Below, one piece after another: positions 61,721-64,000 of a stretch of 64,000 bases of DNA. The position numbers and the translations under genes are program-made. The stretch's first letter is position 1; each line of letters opens with the position of its first letter. Location: contig CAWATX010000002.1 in the NCBI GenBank assembly GCA_963785065.1, forward strand, positions 310,001-374,000. The letters are read 5' to 3'. Under the pieces are notes generated by a model. The model saw only the letters and a program-made list of their open reading frames with translations, ran no database searches and was not told the origin of the DNA. The DNA comes from CAVSRC01 sp963785065. GTDB lineage: Bacteria > Pseudomonadota > Alphaproteobacteria > Rhizobiales > Kaistiaceae.

Positions 61721-62620
61721 GTGACCGCACGCCACCTGCCGCTGACGCCGGAGGAAACGGCCGTGCGGGTGCGCGGCATCACGCTCATGCTGGCGGCCGT
61801 CTTCTGTTTCGCCCTGCTCGACGCGACCGCCAAATACCTGTCCAACATCATTCCCGCGCTCGAGACCGCCTGGTGCCGCTACTTCGTCAATTTCGTCCTC
61901 GCCGTGCTCTTCTTCAGGCCCTGGCGAAACTGGTCCGAATACGCCACCCGCCGGCCGTGGCTGCAGGTCCTGCGCGCCCTGCTGCTCCTCGTCATCACCA
62001 TCCTGAGCTTCACGGCAGTGCACTATCTGCCCCTGGCGGTAACCAGTTCGGTGCAGTTCGCCGGACCGCTGCTGGCCACCGCGCTTGCCGGACCCGTGCT
62101 CGGTGAATGGCCGGGACCGCGCCGCTGGGCTGCCGTCACCGTCGGCTTCATCGGCGTGCTCATCGTCATCCGGCCGGGCGCGGCCACCTTCAATCCGGCC
62201 ACCCTGCTCACGGTCGCTGCAGCGCTGTGCTTTGCCTTCTATTCGCTGACCACCCGCACCCTGTCGGCAACCGACAGCCCCAACGGCATGGCGATCTATG
62301 CCGCCGGCCTGTCCTCCATCCTGCTGGCGCCGGCCATGCCGGTGGTCGCCGTCATGCCGCCGAGCTGGATGGTCGCCAGCGCACTGGTCGCCACGGGCGT
62401 CTTCGGCGGTCTGGGCCATTGGCTTCTCATCATGGCTCATCGCGACGCGCCGCCGACCGTTCTGGCACCCTTCAACTACACGCAGCTCATCTGGGCCATC
62501 GCCCTCGGCTTCTTCATCTTCGGCAATAGTCCCGACCACGCCACCCTGATCGGCGCTGGCCTGATCGTCGCGAGCGGCCTCTATGCGCTCTATCGCGAGC
62601 GCGTCCGCCGCGACCGCTGA
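61721..62620 (+). CDS. EamA/DMT transporter, tandem copy 2
   Basis: 299 residues from a GTG at 61721 with AGGA 10 bp upstream. It is homologous to copy 1 along its whole length. The last 14 codons are identical at protein level and nearly so in DNA (ALYRERVRRDR end). A tandem duplication with recent exchange at the 3' end. Confidence 0.88.
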   Translation: MTARHLPLTPEETAVRVRGITLMLAAVFCFALLDATAKYLSNIIPALETAWCRYFVNFVLAVLFFRPWRNWSEYATRRPWLQVLRALLLLVITILSFTAVHYLPLAVTSSVQFAGPLLATALAGPVLGEWPGPRRWAAVTVGFIGVLIVIRPGAATFNPATLLTVAAALCFAFYSLTTRTLSATDSPNGMAIYAAGLSSILLAPAMPVVAVMPPSWMVASALVATGVFGGLGHWLLIMAHRDAPPTVLAPFNYTQLIWAIALGFFIFGNSPDHATLIGAGLIVASGLYALYRERVRRDR

Positions 62621-62676
62621 GCTTGCCGTCAGGCCGTCGCCGGGTAGAATTGCCGCCCCACCTTCGGAGAGACCCA

Positions 62677-63636
62677 TTGGACAAGATTGACGTGATTGCC
62701 GCCGGCCACCTGCCGGCGAGGACTGCGAGCGCACTTGCCGAGGCCTTCACCGTCCACCGGCTGAACCATGGCGAAGCGATTCCGCCGGCAGCGGCGAACG
62801 CCCGCGGCATCGCCCGCGGCGGCCATTTTGCCATCGACGGCGCCATGATCGAGAGCCTGCCCAGGCTCGAGATCATCGCCAATTTCGGCGTCGGCTATGA
62901 CGGCATCGACCTTGTGACGTCGGCGGCGCGCGGCATCGTCGTCACCAACACCCCTGACGTGCTGACCGAGGAAGTTGCCGATACGGCGCTCGGCCTGATG
63001 CTGATGACCGTGCGCGAGCTGTCCGCCGCCGAGCGGCATCTCCGCGCCGGCAGGTGGCCGAGCGAGGGGCCGCCGCCGCTCAGCCGCGCGACGATGCGCG
63101 ACCGCACGGTCGGCATCGTCGGCCTCGGCCGCATCGGCATCGCCCTCGGCCGCCGGCTCGTCGCCATGCAGGTGCCGGTCGTCTATCACAACCGCAGCCG
63201 ACGCGACGATGTCCCCTACCGCCACTATGCCGATCTTGCGGAGATGGCCGCAGCGGTCGACACGCTGGTCTCGGTGCTCCCCGGCGGGCGCCACACCGAG
63301 AAGATCATCGACGCCGTCGTGTTCAAGGCGCTCGGGCCCCGCGGCATCTTCATCAATGTCGGCCGCGGCAGCGTCGTCGACGAACCGGCGCTGATCGCCG
63401 CCCTCAAGGACGGCACCATTCTGTCCGCCGGCCTCGACGTCTTCGCCCATGAGCCCAACGTCCCGGCCGAGCTGATGGCGCTTCCCAACGCCGTTCTGCT
63501 GCCGCATGTCGGCTCGGCCTCGGTCTATACCCGCGACGCCATGGGCCAGCTCTGCGTCGACAATCTCCTGAGCTGGTTCACCGCCGGCAAGCCGCTTACG
63601 CCCGTGCCGGAAACCCCATGGCAGGCGAAGGCGTAG
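62677..63636 (+). CDS. D-isomer-specific 2-hydroxyacid dehydrogenase
   Basis: 319 residues from a TTG preceded by GGAGAG. NAD motif VGIVGLGRIGIALG, catalytic Arg near NVGRGSVVDEPAL, Glu in FAHEPNVP and His in PHVGSAS. Hydroxypyruvate/glyoxylate-reductase-like. It lies in the same direction as the EamA pair and may be cotranscribed. Confidence 0.9.
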   Translation: MDKIDVIAAGHLPARTASALAEAFTVHRLNHGEAIPPAAANARGIARGGHFAIDGAMIESLPRLEIIANFGVGYDGIDLVTSAARGIVVTNTPDVLTEEVADTALGLMLMTVRELSAAERHLRAGRWPSEGPPPLSRATMRDRTVGIVGLGRIGIALGRRLVAMQVPVVYHNRSRRDDVPYRHYADLAEMAAAVDTLVSVLPGGRHTEKIIDAVVFKALGPRGIFINVGRGSVVDEPALIAALKDGTILSAGLDVFAHEPNVPAELMALPNAVLLPHVGSASVYTRDAMGQLCVDNLLSWFTAGKPLTPVPETPWQAKA

Positions 63637-63657
63637 AGCCGACAGAAACCTCACCCT

Positions 63658-63738
63658 CATCCTGAGGCGCCCGCCGAAGGCGGGCCCCGAAGGATGGGCC
63701 ACATGGTTCGAGGCTCGCCACGCTCGCTCCTCACCATG
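63658..63738 (+). repeat. Two dispersed palindromic repeat units
   Basis: Unit one: CATCCT and AGGATG arms (63658-63696) enclosing a perfect GCCCGCC-gaa-GGCGGGC stem. Unit two: CATGGT and ACCATG arms (63702-63738) around TTCGAGGCTCGC and its partner. Both resemble the palindrome at 18256 and the rhizobial type often found at gene ends; they may also act as a terminator after the dehydrogenase. Confidence 0.6.
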
Positions 63739-63768
63739 AGGATTGAAGCAGGGTGCGGACGAGAGGTC

Positions 63769-64000
63769 CTACTTCACCCAGGTCCCGCCGAGCTCGTCCT
63801 CGATGTGGACGCGGATGATTTCCGCAAAGTTCGTCTCGGCGCGGAAGCCGAGCCCAATGGCGCGCTCGGGCGCGAAGTTGCGCGGCCATCCCGCGACGAT
63901 GCCCATGATCGTCGGGTCAGGCGCGTGGCGAATGCGCGCCGCCACCGCATCGCCGGCGATCTCGCGCAGTGCCGCGATCTGCTCGCCGACCGTCACCGAG
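63769..64000 (-). CDS. DenD-like NAD-dependent epimerase/dehydrogenase, C-terminal part
   Basis: 77 codons at the edge, open toward the window end. The pattern VTVGEQIAALREIAG...DPTIMGIVAGWPRNFAPERAIGLGF followed by FAEIIRVHIEDELGG matches the C-terminus of D-erythronate dehydrogenase-type SDRs. Start and most of the protein lie outside the window. Convergent with the hydroxyacid dehydrogenase, with the palindromes between them. Confidence 0.65.
   Translation of the reverse strand, partial: SVTVGEQIAALREIAGDAVAARIRHAPDPTIMGIVAGWPRNFAPERAIGLGFRAETNFAEIIRVHIEDELGGTWVK

Noticed and set aside
43473..63738. Composite transposon or genomic island bounded by the IS
   Set aside because: Only one IS copy in the window, no integrase, tRNA or direct repeats, and no visible change in base composition.

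Overview
The window is high-GC, gene-dense DNA from an alphaproteobacterium, most likely of the order Hyphomicrobiales (Rhizobiales). The reasons are a homospermidine synthase, an ornithine decarboxylase behind a structured leader of the alphaproteobacterial speF type, dipeptide-type ABC operons, many small SDR/GNAT/EamA/LysR genes, FnrL/FixK-type boxes and short dispersed palindromes typical of rhizobial genomes. No tRNA, rRNA, CRISPR array, phage or conjugation gene was seen. One IS5-type insertion sequence is present.

Layout. 0-3.1 kb: a truncated peptidase C26 hydrolase, a decayed ORF, and a two-gene NicO nickel/cobalt export operon with a His-rich loop. 3.2-7.4 kb: a stand-alone protein joining a TIR/deoxyribosyltransferase-like N-terminus to a TRAFs-binding (DUF4071) region, then an amidase/gamma-glutamyltransferase operon. 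7.5-9.9 kb: an ArsR, SRPBCC, DUF899, DUF2182 operon from an apparently leaderless, self-repressed promoter. 9.95-12.1 kb: an ornithine decarboxylase with a hairpin-rich leader, then a GNAT. 12.4-15.6 kb: a small redox module (lipoamide-dehydrogenase-like flavoprotein, c-type cytochrome, a membrane gene broken by one stop codon, a SHOCT protein) with two FNR-type boxes. 15.8-24.4 kb: sulfotransferase, secreted lipase, epimerase, M3 and S41 peptidases, homospermidine synthase. 24.4-28.8 kb: WD40 and CobW GTPase genes with a PLP decarboxylase and an HxlR regulator between them. 29-35.9 kb: small enzymes and regulators, including an RHH-like/SRPBCC pair and a hydrolase/TetR pair with clear operators. 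35.9-43.4 kb: a complete oligopeptide-type ABC operon with two tandem binding proteins. 43.5-44.3 kb: the IS.

44.3-59.9 kb is the most interesting stretch. It holds an SDR, an FAD-linked oxidase and a creatininase-family amidohydrolase; a large GGDEF/EAL protein; a RidA-like, LysE and 8-oxoguanine deaminase operon; and an NMT1/THI5-type ABC importer followed by a cytosine-deaminase-like amidohydrolase, a second paralogous FAD oxidase, a flavodoxin-fold reductase and a MarR regulator. Together they look like linked routes for uptake and breakdown of N-heterocyclic or cyclic-amide compounds whose substrate is not evident from sequence. 59.9-64 kb: an SDR, a tandem pair of EamA exporters, a 2-hydroxyacid dehydrogenase and the 3' end of a DenD-like dehydrogenase.

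All product names rest on reading motifs and family memory; no database search was possible. The largest uncertainties are start codons and substrates.
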